Part shown: positions 54,693-64,000 of the stretch, in pieces | Numbering within the stretch: position 1 is the first letter of the stretch | Layout of the letters: every line of letters begins with the position of its first letter | Source: Cytophagales bacterium | GTDB taxonomy: Bacteria; Bacteroidota; Bacteroidia; Cytophagales; Flammeovirgaceae | Direction: 5' to 3' | Assembly: GCA_025056215.1 (NCBI GenBank) | Contig: JANWWC010000002.1 | Coordinates: forward strand, 207,922 to 271,921 | Length of the DNA stretch: 64,000 bases | Translations under genes and position numbers: made by a program | The notes under the pieces: model-generated | The model's input: only the letters and a program-made list of their open reading frames with translations | What the model was told of the DNA's origin: nothing | The model's database searches: none

Positions 54693-57023
54693 TTATGCAT
54701 TAGGTGAAAGAAGATTCAAAGGAACGTGCAATCGAAAAATGAAATTTCTACCAACTTCATCGGCATAATAACGAAGGCGGTCTAAATAATCTCTATATGA
54801 AGTATTGAATACATTTCTTATTTCTAATGATGCCCTAATTTGCTTAAAATAAAACGTAAATTCTACATTCAATAGCTGGTACGCTGGTGGAGGAGGAGCA
54901 AAATCGATATACCAGCGATTTTGTTTGGCTACATGTAAAAGTTCTACTCCTGCTATCAAGCGATAATTTTTTGTCTCAAAAAAACGATAGTTGGATTTTA
55001 AAGAAACACGCCAAGAAGGCACAAGCGGAAGTGGTTTTCTCAAAAAAAGGTTTTCCGCTCTCACGTACATAAACTTGCATATATTGGTAAGGGCCTTATG
55101 GCTATGAGAGACAGAAACATCAGTGCCTGACCAAAAAGCATTCACCTGCTGATATTCAAACAGAGGGAAACCCCCTCTTACTGTTTGAACAAATCTTCCT
55201 GTGGGATTCAAAAAAATAAAGTTATGAATCCATTGAATATATGGAGAAAGTTCAAATTGCAAATTCTTTTCGGTGAATTGCAACATAGAAATGTATTTAA
55301 AACCTCGTTCAGCCTTTAAATTACGGTTCCCTACTTCAAAAGAAGCCGCTCCGTGATGAATACCATTGCTGAACAACTCATTTGCCTGAGGTGCACGCCA
55401 AGCAGAACCTAAATGATGTTTCCACGTAGCTTTATTGCCTATAAAAAATTGAATTCCCGAAGTAAAAGATAAATTTCGAAAAGAGTAATAAAGCGGAGCC
55501 TCTGACTCAGTACGCGGAAGTATTACATCTAAGTAACGCACATCATACCTCAATCCCATTTCTGCTTCCCAGTGCTGGCAACGTTTGTACTTTTCATGAA
55601 CAAAAAAACCCAGGTTTTGTAACGTATAAAAAGGAATAAAATAACGCGTTCCATCCCACGTATTTTTTTGAGTTAAATAATTTAGCCCAATTGCTCCCGA
55701 GAAGTGATATAAGAAAGGTTTATGTTCAAAAACAAAATCTGTGCTGTGAGTAGTTAGCTTAAAATGCAAATCAGGATATAAAATTGAATTCTGTTCTGCA
55801 GTACGACGCACATCTAGCTCAGCTCTATCGTTGAACTGCCTTCCTACAAGAAGTTCAAGCCTTCCTAAAGAAGTTTTCCACCAAGACTTAATTCTAAAAA
55901 GCTCATGCTCTACGCGCTGCATAGGTCTTCGAATGCGATAATCAAACACATCAAATGTTTGAGGTCTTTGCAAAGAAATTGCATATTTCAGATCCTCGAT
56001 ATTTCCGATATGCGCGCCAGAAAAAATACCTAACGTAGTATTAAATTGACTATAAAACACTTCAACTCCTAAATTTTTAGGAAAATACCCTACGTGATAA
56101 GAAAAATTTTTCTCTTCAAACCCAGTATTGTACAAGTAATAGTTAGGTGTATGAAAATTTCCTGCTTTCGACATCGTTCCTTGAAGACGCCACTGAAGAG
56201 AAGGAAACCTGTATACGAAACCTTCTAATAGCATGGAAGAAGTTCCTTGCTGTCCATTGGTCATTCCTACCAGATGTATTTCTGAACGAATGAGTTGTTC
56301 TTTTTGAAGGCGACGCGGTTCTACAAGAATGACCCCCGCAAGCGCATCAGGTCCATATCGCACCGAAGATGCACCTTTTATAACCGCAATGCTATCTGCT
56401 ACAAAAGGATCTATTTCTGGAGCGTGATCATTTCCCCATTGCTGACCTTCTTGACGCAAACCTCCATTTATTATCAAAATTCTGTTTCCAGATAATCCAT
56501 GAATCATAGGTTTGCTAATAGCACTCCCTAAATTGATAGTAGTAATTCCAGGAAGGTTTTTAAGAGTTTCTCCCAAACCAAAACCTCTTTTTTGTGTCAA
56601 CTCATCTCGCCCGAGCGAAGTAGTAACTTGCGTAAGCTCACCCGCATACCTTTCTTCTTTGATTTCTATTTCATGAAGTTGGCAAGCAACTTGATGCAAA
56701 ATAATCTTTTTATAAACAGATTCATGATGTAAATGAAAAATTTGCTCATACGGCTCATATCCAACATGAGTAACTACTAATTTGTAGTCCCCTTGTGGAA
56801 TTTTATGAATTGAAAAACTTCCTAAACTGTCAGAGATGGCGTAAAAAGAATTTTCTTTTCCTAGGAGTATAATGGTCGCTCCCCAAAGCTCTTTAGCGCT
56901 ATCTCCATCGAATACATGTCCTGAAAATGAGTACTCTTTTCCTATGAGCGCTGTAGATTTTGATTGAGCGCTTAAACTTTGGATGCCGAAAAATAGCGAT
57001 ATAAGAATAATAACTTGCAACAT
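54693..57023 (-). CDS. TonB-dependent receptor, probable metal (zinc-like) uptake
   Basis: A 776-residue outer-membrane receptor with a signal peptide (MLQVIILISLFFGIQSLSAQ; ATG 57023, not the TTG at 57059). Residues about 30-115 are a carboxypeptidase-regulatory-like domain. The plug follows, with 'MIHGLSGNRILIINGG', 'GNDHAPEIDPF' and 'VIKGASSVRYGPDALAG'. The 22-strand barrel ends 'NFIFRLHVPLNLLSPNA'. The 'DHAPEIDP' plug type and the neighbouring His-rich lipoprotein resemble ZnuD-like zinc receptors of Gram-negative bacteria, so metal uptake is inferred. A palindromic operator overlaps the start codon. Confidence 0.85.
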   Translation of the reverse strand: MLQVIILISLFFGIQSLSAQSKSTALIGKEYSFSGHVFDGDSAKELWGATIILLGKENSFYAISDSLGSFSIHKIPQGDYKLVVTHVGYEPYEQIFHLHHESVYKKIILHQVACQLHEIEIKEERYAGELTQVTTSLGRDELTQKRGFGLGETLKNLPGITTINLGSAISKPMIHGLSGNRILIINGGLRQEGQQWGNDHAPEIDPFVADSIAVIKGASSVRYGPDALAGVILVEPRRLQKEQLIRSEIHLVGMTNGQQGTSSMLLEGFVYRFPSLQWRLQGTMSKAGNFHTPNYYLYNTGFEEKNFSYHVGYFPKNLGVEVFYSQFNTTLGIFSGAHIGNIEDLKYAISLQRPQTFDVFDYRIRRPMQRVEHELFRIKSWWKTSLGRLELLVGRQFNDRAELDVRRTAEQNSILYPDLHFKLTTHSTDFVFEHKPFLYHFSGAIGLNYLTQKNTWDGTRYFIPFYTLQNLGFFVHEKYKRCQHWEAEMGLRYDVRYLDVILPRTESEAPLYYSFRNLSFTSGIQFFIGNKATWKHHLGSAWRAPQANELFSNGIHHGAASFEVGNRNLKAERGFKYISMLQFTEKNLQFELSPYIQWIHNFIFLNPTGRFVQTVRGGFPLFEYQQVNAFWSGTDVSVSHSHKALTNICKFMYVRAENLFLRKPLPLVPSWRVSLKSNYRFFETKNYRLIAGVELLHVAKQNRWYIDFAPPPPAYQLLNVEFTFYFKQIRASLEIRNVFNTSYRDYLDRLRYYADEVGRNFIFRLHVPLNLLSPNA

Positions 57024-57031
57024 GGTTGCAA
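57015..57031. promoter_or_regulatory. Palindromic operator over the TonB receptor start codon
   Basis: TTGCAAC-ATG-GTTGCAA is a perfect 7-bp inverted repeat with a 3-base spacer. The receptor ATG (57023-57021) falls inside it. A Fur-family repressor such as Zur is a reasonable guess from the gene content, but the motif is not assigned. Confidence 0.65.
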
Positions 57032-57053
57032 TGCTAATCAAAAAATCGCATAA

Positions 57054-57070
57054 ACGCAACTATGTTGCAA
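57054..57070. promoter_or_regulatory. Second, weaker copy of the operator
   Basis: GCAAC-TAT-GTTGC is a 5-bp inverted repeat whose right arm extends to GTTGCAA, like the first site. Its centre lies 39 bases upstream of the first, in the region where the promoter -33 element should be. Confidence 0.55.
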
Positions 57071-57085
57071 TTTTTTATGCTATTA

Positions 57086-57120
57086 AATTAAAAAACGCCT
57101 TACGTTTTATAAGGCGTTTT
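57086..57120 (-). terminator. Terminator of the second giant exoprotein gene
   Basis: An 11-bp stem AAAACGCCTTA (57092-57102) / TAAGGCGTTTT (57110-57120) with a 7-base loop, starting 8 bases past the stop of the giant gene and followed on the minus strand by TTTAAT. Confidence 0.85.
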
Positions 57121-57128
57121 AAAGTATC

Positions 57129-60100
57129 TTATTCAACAGACATCTTTTTAACAAAACGAACCCCGTTCACTTCAAGAACAATCATGTACACTCCTGTTTG
57201 CAGATGCTCGGTAGCATAACTGATTTCATGAAATCCTGAAGATAATTCTCCATCCTTTAGAACATCAACTGTTCTTCCGAGCATATCGACGATCTTCAAA
57301 CTTACATAAGCATCATTGGCAAGTGTAAAACTAATTAGGGTACTATGATGAGTTACAGGGTTTGGAATATTTTGGTAGAGTTGTGTAACGGAGCTATTTG
57401 CTACCGTAACTACTTTTATCTGAGATAATCTTTGTTCCCCGTTTGTACTCACTTCTATCAACTGATAGTAATATGTTCCGCTACTTACTGTGTTATCAAT
57501 GTAAGAATAAACATTCATATTCTCTCCCTTAGCGCGCAACTTCGAATCTAACAAGTAAGAGGCAATCTCATTCCATTGCAGCATATCAGTAGAGCGCCTG
57601 ATAATATAACCAGCTGAATTAGCTCCACTTGCGGTTTTCCAACGCACTACTACCTGCGCTTCTGGTGCGACATATTCAACATTATACTCTAAAATTGTAA
57701 CGGGAAGTGGATTATTGAATACTGTAGAGCCCAGAGTAAAGAAGCTGAAGCTGTTGATATGATTAGAAGAAACCAAGTAGCCCGCTGAAGGTGTACCCGT
57801 ATAGTATTCGTTTCCTTCTGACCACCAAGTATTGTAAGCGGGACCGCGACGGTGAGCAATGCGCAATTGACTATGGTAAACTGGATTAGAAGCGACGTCG
57901 CTAGCAGAATTCCAAGAAAGAATCACCTTCGGTTCCGTACTTGTGGCGTTCCTTGTTAAATCCCAGTACTCAAGGGCGCTTACGTGCGTCATATCGCCTG
58001 GTACAATAGCACCAAAACTCGGTGGAGTTCCTACAAAATACTCAGCAGTAAATGAAGCACCCGCGCTGAAGTTGTTGAAATCAGCAATTCCAATCTCTCT
58101 CAACACTCCATTTTTTCCTACAGGGAAACGGAAAGACTGATTAGTGCCTGTCAGATTTTCCCCTGCTCCAAATACCTTTGTTACGGGTCCACTAATGTAA
58201 GAAGCATCGCTACCTCCAGAAGAACCTGCATAATTTGCACCTGTGGTAACGGCACCTGCCACACTTGCACCTGCTTCCAACGTTAAGGAATTAGTTGCAC
58301 TCGTACCTAACCTACCAGCAATAAGGGTGAGTGTAGCATTCGTACCTTGAATAATTAGCGGAGAACCTAACGTTACTGCATTTCCACTTACACCTGTTCG
58401 GTTAAGTGTCAGGGTTCGTAGTGTTCTATCGGAAGTAGTGGCAGTAGAAAACTTGAGCGTTCCTGCAAGTGGCGAAGAAGAACCTCCAATAATCAAATGC
58501 GAAGTGTTTGAGCCCTTCAAAACCCCAGGAGTATTAGCTAACTGTCCATTGATTGTGAGAGTATCACCATTAATATTCAATACAGCGCCGCTTCCTAAAG
58601 TAAGCGTATCAGAGTTAGTAACACCTACAGTCAGACGATTAGCCATTGCTATTTCATGAGAACTTCTGGTGATAGTCAAAGATTGAAGAGTTCGTGTAGT
58701 AGGAGAAGTTTGCATCATTCGCAAAGGATCGAATTGTCCCGTTCCTCCAATTACCATACGAGACGTATTACTACCTACAAAAGCTCCTGTAGTTGCAGTG
58801 TGTACACCATTGATAGTAAGACGATTACCATTTATGTTGAGCGTAGCACTGCCATGCGCCAAAGTGTCAGCAATTATTAAGTTACTTCCTAGCACATAAT
58901 CAGGAGTACTCCGATTCATATAGAAGGCTTTCAAGGTATGATTAGAAGTTGTAGAGTTATCGAATACAAAGTTTCCGAGTGTACCACTACCTCCTACTAC
59001 TAAACGAGATGCAGCGCTTCCGACAAACCTTCCGCCAGTATTAGAGTAATTACCATTCAGGAATAATGTATTCCCATTGAGATTCAATCCTCCCGAAGCA
59101 AGCGTAAGCAAACCTCCAGAAACTAAATTCAAATTTGTTCCAAGAGTTACGACATCTCCTCCTGCGCTCGTACGATTGATAGTTAAGTTTTGCAAAGTAT
59201 CAGCTCCTGCAGCGAAATTCAAATTACTTCCTAAATTACCAGTTCCATTGAATACAAGAGAAGAAGTAGAAGAACCTCTAAAACCACCTGTTGTAGCAAC
59301 ATAGTTGCCTGCTGTAGAATTCAATGTAAGAGTATGACCATTTAAGTAGACAAAACTACCTCCTAAGCTTATTTGCCCATTATTAGAGGTCGTTCCTACA
59401 ATTAAATTAGAACCTAAAAGGATAGAGTCGGAAGCAGTTCTGTTGACTGTAAACTCTCGAAGTTGTGTTGTAGTCGGATTAGTAAACGCAATAGCATTTT
59501 TTGCAAGAGAGCTATCGGCAAACACTCCATTACCTAAAATGCTTATTCGAGAATTATCGGAGCCAGTAAAAGTAGCATTCGAAAGCGTTCCTTGACGACT
59601 CAACGTTCCAGCCATCGTTAAGCGGAAATTATTCAAATCTAAACGACTATTATCTAGTGTTAGACGCCCGCGCACGTACATGTTATTTGCATCTGCATCG
59701 AGCACTGCAGGTACGACTGTTCCCGAAACAGTATCTAGAATTTTTACTGAGTTATTGCGCAAAATCAAATTAGCATAATCCCTTTCAGGATTAAGTGTAT
59801 GATTAAAGGCGGCTAAACGTCTAACGCGCTGATTGATTCCTGACTGATATACTACTGTTGAATTCGCATGTAAATTGATATTTGCACTTGCTGTATTCAA
59901 TGGGAAACGAGTAGCAACAGTGGGGCTTCCTAGTGTTAAAAATGCAGCTGAGTCTACTGTTAAAATTCCAGTTGTAGAGTGGAAAATTTGAGTTGTACTA
60001 TCTTGTAAATCGTTAAAGCGCTCAATCGTTAAATTACCGCGCACGCGCAAGCTATCAAAGACAGCAGGGCCTTTATAGGTAGAATCGTTGCTAATACGTT

Positions 60101-63100
60101 TGATAGCTATCGCAGAAGGATTCGGATTGCTATTTCTAATAATCAAATTACCGTAATTTCTATTTTGGAGTGCCATACTACCTCCTGGCATATTTAAACG
60201 CGCAATATATTGAACACCTCCTGTTTTGTTAGTACCACCGTTATAAATTACCGTAGAAGTTGCATTTAAACTTAAATCGTTCACATAGTCATACCCAAGT
60301 GGAAATCTTGTGTTTCCTGTTCTGGAGTCGGTAGAATCTGCACCGAGAGTTAAGAAAGCTCCTGCTGCTAAAGTGAGTGTTCTTCCTGCCTGTCCGGTGA
60401 TTTGATAACCATTGTCACACAAATTAGTATTCGTGTTTACGGTCAAATCTCTCGTCACGACTAATTCTCCATTAGCTATTTTATTAACAACCCCTGCAAC
60501 AAAACCTGGCTGTGAAATATCTTTGCTCAATACTAAATTACGATATGCACGGGGAGCAACACGTCCCAATGCTTGCACGGTCTGGTTGAGTTGCCCTGAA
60601 ATATAGCGAACAGTTGTATTAGAATTAGCACTTCCCAAAGAAACTAACGAAGAGTCTGTTACAGGGAAGGTCGTAGAGTTCCAAGCAGAACCCAAATTTA
60701 TAATTCTGTTCACTACATCACCCGTTCCCATAGAAAATGTCGCGCCAGCAGAGGCCACAATCTGATAGCCTGAATCCAAAACTTCTGTACCGTCACTTAC
60801 GATCTCCATAGCTGTACGATACATCAAGCGATTTTGACCATCTGCAGTAGGTGCCCCTATGCGCGGACAAAGGATTTTGACTGCTAATCCAGAACCTCCT
60901 CCATGAGCAAATTGAATTCTTCCGTAAGTTTGGGCAGGATTGGTAGAAGAAAACAAACGGACATTTTGCGTAGTGCTTCCATTTCCACTGTATCTTATTG
61001 TAGAAGTAGCACTTAAATTGATATTATTATTCTGGATATTTAATGGGAATTCAGTAGGATTTACTCCTCCTATGAAGAGCTCTGAACTTCCTGCCATAAT
61101 GAACTGACTTGTATCAGTACCCACGATTTGGTTTCCGTTATCCGTTAATCTTCCTACACTAATTTCCAGATTCCTGTTAAACCGAAGCGTATCTAATAAA
61201 ATAACGGCACCAGAAGTTTTGTTAATTCTAATATTAAAAAATCTATTTTGTGTATGAGTGCTGTGCGAGCGGAGATTTACGTTGTCTCCCCCCTGAAAAG
61301 TAACGGTAGTATTCTGGGCTTTAAAACGAGCCGAAGTAGATGGATTATTTACTAAAAAGCCACCACCACAATACACGTTCTTACTATTAAAGTCAACTTC
61401 ACCTAACTCAATAGTTAAGTTAGGAACTAGCCTTCCTACACCTCCTAAACGATTCAATACTAAGCTATCTTCTAAAATCCATTTTCCTCCGGCTGCATCA
61501 AATTTAATGGGTGTTACGAATGGTTCTCCGTTACTTCTAATTACATGAGTTAGAGAAGTATCTACTACTCTAAAGGTCCAAGAGCCATTCAAGTCGTTTG
61601 TCCAGCGCGTAGGATTTGCATAAGAAACAAAACTACCAGAAATTTCTATTTCAGATGAAGTAACGCCTGGCGCAGCAATTCTTGGCACTGGACCTGCTCC
61701 TGAAAGATAAACAGCCGGCGATAAATAGAAATAACGACACGTAGCAGGTGAAACATCGATGATCATAGCTTGATTAGGACCATCAAAAGAACCTGCTGTG
61801 ATAAACACAGAGTCCAAAGAGGTAGGTGTACATGTATTTCCATTATAAACTAATGAGTCTTGCGACCAATTTCCAGGATTGCTCCAAAGATTCGATACTG
61901 TATTATCAAGCGGATTTAATTGTCCACCTTTGCCAATCCAATAGAAACGTTGCCCTACAGTATTTGCAGGAAAATAAATTTCTCCATTATTATTGGCTAC
62001 GTCTGTTCCTGCAGTATCGTAAACAGGGAAATAAGGAGAACCATATACATAAATATCTTGAACAGTAACGTTTCTCCACTTCTGAGTGTCAAGAGAAAAC
62101 ATCAACCCTGCCGTGATATTAGCTTTTGAAGAGCGTACATAAATCCAACCATTGCAACCTACTTTTGCATAGATTCTACCTGTAATGAGTGTTTTAGCAG
62201 TGTCTGCTCCCGTAGTATCAGCTGCAAAAGATATAATATTAAAATCGTTAGATTGGATAGAGCGAATAGTGTCGTTTCCTTCAAGCGAGGTAAACAACAA
62301 ACGCGCTTCACTATGAAGATAAATGCTATCCAATTTATTGCGTTGGTTCATATACTCAAGCACAGTTCCATTTCCAGCTTTTATCAAACTAGTAGAAACA
62401 GTACGCTGAGCAAATTGCTGTTTGTTGTTAACGTTAGTGTGTGCTCCGTATACGAGAGAGTCTTCAAAAATTGTATAATTGCCATTATCAAATCTAGTAT
62501 AAGCTTGATCGCCAAAAATCACTTGTTTTTTGAATCTCCATGTACCTCTGAATATAAAAGGACGTTGCTGAGCAGCAAAAGAGCCGATGTTATTACCTGT
62601 TATCACACTTCCATACACAATATTTTCGACAGATGTACTTCCCCTAATTATATTAGTGGAGTCTCCATTAGTCATATTACTTGAAAAGTAGATATTTCCT
62701 AAAAACCGCTTAGGAGATGTTCCTGAAATAAATAACTGATAAGCACTGGTATTGGGCGCCAAACGCGAAAAGTGATTAATAGTAAGAAGATTGGTTGTAC
62801 CATCTTCTGAAAAAATATCATTATCAATTCCATAGGTTGTAATACTCGGATAAGTTTTAGATGAATGATTTCCAAAAAATACTCTTACCAACCCTCTTGC
62901 TGGAGAAGGAGTATTAGGGTTATAACCAGAGGTAAAAATAATTTCAGCACTTGTGTCAGCCTCTAGTACAGGTTCGTTTACAACTCCACCATTATTTCTA
63001 AAATCCCATGCCGCATAAAAATCGCTTTGAGGGAAAGGTGGATGCAAACCAAAACCAGTAGCGCGGTATCCGTTCAAATATACTTTTGTATTCGGACGAA

Positions 63101-64000
63101 TGGTTAATTTTCTCGGATTGTTAAAAAACAACCCATTAGTATCCCTATAAGCATTAAAGAAACCTGCATGTATATTATAACCGTTGTTATCAAAATGTCC
63201 TGCTTGCAAGAAAATACAGCCGTAAGCGTTTCCATTTGTAGAATCTCTATCCACCACCAAACTATCGAGTAATGTCCACTTACCCCCTACTCCTCTAAAG
63301 TGCAAATGTGGAATTCTTACGCCTGTTGTACGAATTGTTCGGAGAGTATCAGAGGAAGATAAAATAATAGCGTGCTGGTTAGGAGAATTAATCTGCCAAG
63401 GATCTGTAGCTTGAAAATTGATATTTCCGGAAACTCGCAACGGAACATCAAGGCGAAGGATAGGGTTAGAACCTCCGTCTAACGATGATGCTGCATTCAT
63501 CGACCAATTCAAATTAGCACACGTAGAATTTCCTGAAGTAGTTACGATTTGAGAAGGCGATGTAAAGGATGCAGCATCAAAATAAACATTCGTAGTAGAA
63601 TCAGGCACGCAACCGGAGGGAGCTCCTCCTGAGAAGAAAGACCATCTCGTTCCATCGTTCCAGTCACCCGCATTAGAAACCCAATACAATTCTCGATTAG
63701 AGCCAGTGAAAACGATACCCGTATTATTTCCTAAATTATAACTCAACATAGGATAACCAAAAGCAGTTAAATTAGCACTTGCTAAATTCACATCGCGGAA
63801 ACGAACAGAATAAACAGAATCTGCCGTTCCTAAATGCATAGTAAATTGAGTACCTGTAACATCAGAGGCAACTAATGGTCGATTCGCTGGAGTCGGATAG
63901 GAAGTTGAACAGCCATAGTTGGTTGTAACAATACTATCCACATATAGCGTAGCAGAGGGATTTACTAATATTTGAGCATTGGCTATCGCACTCCTTAAGC
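57129..64000 (-). CDS. Second giant exoprotein with T9SS type A sorting domain (C-terminal part; runs off right edge)
   Basis: The frame is open to the right edge, giving at least 2,289 residues; the internal ATG at 63941 is not the true start. Several 'YWVSNAGDW..' / 'FYWIGKGGQL' modules with 'NVYFDAASF'-type motifs come first. Many beta-strand repeats follow, clearest at nt 59500-58300, where units of roughly 75 residues carry 'LNLNGNTL' and 'SNTSRMVIGGTG'. A 'FPVGKNG...EYWDLTR...FTLGS' module lies at about 58135-57720, then a fibronectin-III-like segment and a C-terminal T9SS type A domain ('LYQNIPNPV', 'VYMIVLEVNGVRFVKKM'). It should be exported by type IX secretion and attached to or released from the cell surface. 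It shares modules with the giant gene at 1-15056. Adhesin or matrix role is inference. Confidence 0.92.
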   Translation of the reverse strand, partial: LRSAIANAQILVNPSATLYVDSIVTTNYGCSTSYPTPANRPLVASDVTGTQFTMHLGTADSVYSVRFRDVNLASANLTAFGYPMLSYNLGNNTGIVFTGSNRELYWVSNAGDWNDGTRWSFFSGGAPSGCVPDSTTNVYFDAASFTSPSQIVTTSGNSTCANLNWSMNAASSLDGGSNPILRLDVPLRVSGNINFQATDPWQINSPNQHAIILSSSDTLRTIRTTGVRIPHLHFRGVGGKWTLLDSLVVDRDSTNGNAYGCIFLQAGHFDNNGYNIHAGFFNAYRDTNGLFFNNPRKLTIRPNTKVYLNGYRATGFGLHPPFPQSDFYAAWDFRNNGGVVNEPVLEADTSAEIIFTSGYNPNTPSPARGLVRVFFGNHSSKTYPSITTYGIDNDIFSEDGTTNLLTINHFSRLAPNTSAYQLFISGTSPKRFLGNIYFSSNMTNGDSTNIIRGSTSVENIVYGSVITGNNIGSFAAQQRPFIFRGTWRFKKQVIFGDQAYTRFDNGNYTIFEDSLVYGAHTNVNNKQQFAQRTVSTSLIKAGNGTVLEYMNQRNKLDSIYLHSEARLLFTSLEGNDTIRSIQSNDFNIISFAADTTGADTAKTLITGRIYAKVGCNGWIYVRSSKANITAGLMFSLDTQKWRNVTVQDIYVYGSPYFPVYDTAGTDVANNNGEIYFPANTVGQRFYWIGKGGQLNPLDNTVSNLWSNPGNWSQDSLVYNGNTCTPTSLDSVFITAGSFDGPNQAMIIDVSPATCRYFYLSPAVYLSGAGPVPRIAAPGVTSSEIEISGSFVSYANPTRWTNDLNGSWTFRVVDTSLTHVIRSNGEPFVTPIKFDAAGGKWILEDSLVLNRLGGVGRLVPNLTIELGEVDFNSKNVYCGGGFLVNNPSTSARFKAQNTTVTFQGGDNVNLRSHSTHTQNRFFNIRINKTSGAVILLDTLRFNRNLEISVGRLTDNGNQIVGTDTSQFIMAGSSELFIGGVNPTEFPLNIQNNNINLSATSTIRYSGNGSTTQNVRLFSSTNPAQTYGRIQFAHGGGSGLAVKILCPRIGAPTADGQNRLMYRTAMEIVSDGTEVLDSGYQIVASAGATFSMGTGDVVNRIINLGSAWNSTTFPVTDSSLVSLGSANSNTTVRYISGQLNQTVQALGRVAPRAYRNLVLSKDISQPGFVAGVVNKIANGELVVTRDLTVNTNTNLCDNGYQITGQAGRTLTLAAGAFLTLGADSTDSRTGNTRFPLGYDYVNDLSLNATSTVIYNGGTNKTGGVQYIARLNMPGGSMALQNRNYGNLIIRNSNPNPSAIAIKRISNDSTYKGPAVFDSLRVRGNLTIERFNDLQDSTTQIFHSTTGILTVDSAAFLTLGSPTVATRFPLNTASANINLHANSTVVYQSGINQRVRRLAAFNHTLNPERDYANLILRNNSVKILDTVSGTVVPAVLDADANNMYVRGRLTLDNSRLDLNNFRLTMAGTLSRQGTLSNATFTGSDNSRISILGNGVFADSSLAKNAIAFTNPTTTQLREFTVNRTASDSILLGSNLIVGTTSNNGQISLGGSFVYLNGHTLTLNSTAGNYVATTGGFRGSSTSSLVFNGTGNLGSNLNFAAGADTLQNLTINRTSAGGDVVTLGTNLNLVSGGLLTLASGGLNLNGNTLFLNGNYSNTGGRFVGSAASRLVVGGSGTLGNFVFDNSTTSNHTLKAFYMNRSTPDYVLGSNLIIADTLAHGSATLNINGNRLTINGVHTATTGAFVGSNTSRMVIGGTGQFDPLRMMQTSPTTRTLQSLTITRSSHEIAMANRLTVGVTNSDTLTLGSGAVLNINGDTLTINGQLANTPGVLKGSNTSHLIIGGSSSPLAGTLKFSTATTSDRTLRTLTLNRTGVSGNAVTLGSPLIIQGTNATLTLIAGRLGTSATNSLTLEAGASVAGAVTTGANYAGSSGGSDASYISGPVTKVFGAGENLTGTNQSFRFPVGKNGVLREIGIADFNNFSAGASFTAEYFVGTPPSFGAIVPGDMTHVSALEYWDLTRNATSTEPKVILSWNSASDVASNPVYHSQLRIAHRRGPAYNTWWSEGNEYYTGTPSAGYLVSSNHINSFSFFTLGSTVFNNPLPVTILEYNVEYVAPEAQVVVRWKTASGANSAGYIIRRSTDMLQWNEIASYLLDSKLRAKGENMNVYSYIDNTVSSGTYYYQLIEVSTNGEQRLSQIKVVTVANSSVTQLYQNIPNPVTHHSTLISFTLANDAYVSLKIVDMLGRTVDVLKDGELSSGFHEISYATEHLQTGVYMIVLEVNGVRFVKKMSVE

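Noticed and set aside
57024-57059. TTG-started extension of the metal-type TonB receptor
   Set aside because: The ATG at 57023 gives a clean signal peptide, and the extension runs through the operator region.
1-64000. tRNA, rRNA, CRISPR array, insertion sequence or prophage
   Set aside because: No cloverleaf, repeat-spacer pattern, transposase motif or phage structural gene was seen on either strand by eye.

Overview
The window reads as a Bacteroidota chromosome segment, probably the Cytophagales or Chitinophagales side (phylum is well supported, order is a guess). The evidence is AT-rich DNA, TAnnTTTG-type -7 promoter boxes, a type IX secretion (T9SS) C-terminal sorting domain, two TonB-dependent receptors with carboxypeptidase-regulatory-like N-termini, DUF349, BatA-like and GH3-family genes, and lipoproteins of Bacteroidota style. 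I see no rRNA, tRNA, CRISPR array, transposase or phage gene.

Layout. (1) 1-15056, minus strand: the first 5,018 or more codons of a giant secreted protein that runs off the left edge. It has a signal peptide, a long beta-strand-repeat region, five 'GSLR' modules each opening a right-handed parallel beta-helix region, then PKD/Ig-like domains ending in a GC-rich 76-residue tandem repeat. (2) 15345-22790, plus strand: MlaF-like ATPase, an MBL-fold/cNMP-binding-like protein, pheS, an SGNH hydrolase, an M23/LysM peptidase and a LolD-like ATPase. (3) 22821-25505, minus: GH3-family protein and glycerate 2-kinase. (4) 25688-28951, plus: Oar-like TonB receptor. (5) 28979-41865, a long minus-strand run: DUF349 protein, MlaE-like permease, a secreted protein, terminator, TRAP substrate-binding protein, LysM-like protein, BatA-like VWA protein, RsmF-like methyltransferase, GH31 glycosidase overlapping an adenylate cyclase, galactokinase, and a cytochrome b5-like protein. 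(6) 42006-46534: two large secreted proteins of unknown function, convergent. (7) 46726-50992, plus: stand-alone ilvC with its own promoter and terminator, then HtrA, a protein with three TIR-like domains and a small ORF. (8) 51018-54074: dtd, an approximately 0.8 kb gene-poor stretch with a possible structured RNA, a GDPD-like protein and a heptose-phosphate kinase. (9) 54092-57070, minus: a metal-uptake-like TonB receptor and His-rich lipoprotein pair under a palindromic operator that covers the receptor start codon. (10) 57129-64000, minus: the C-terminal 2,289 or more residues of a second giant exoprotein with a T9SS sorting domain.

How it fits together: the two giant exoproteins share a distinctive module and look like paralogous surface or matrix proteins exported by T9SS. 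MlaF and MlaE lie 24 kb apart and probably join an MCE protein encoded elsewhere in lipid transport. GH31 and galactokinase suggest glycan use, with an adenylate cyclase translationally coupled to the GH31 gene. The best candidate for something little described is the HtrA / triple-TIR-like pair at 47900-50708. Its first TIR-like domain appears to lack the BB-loop region and the catalytic glutamate.
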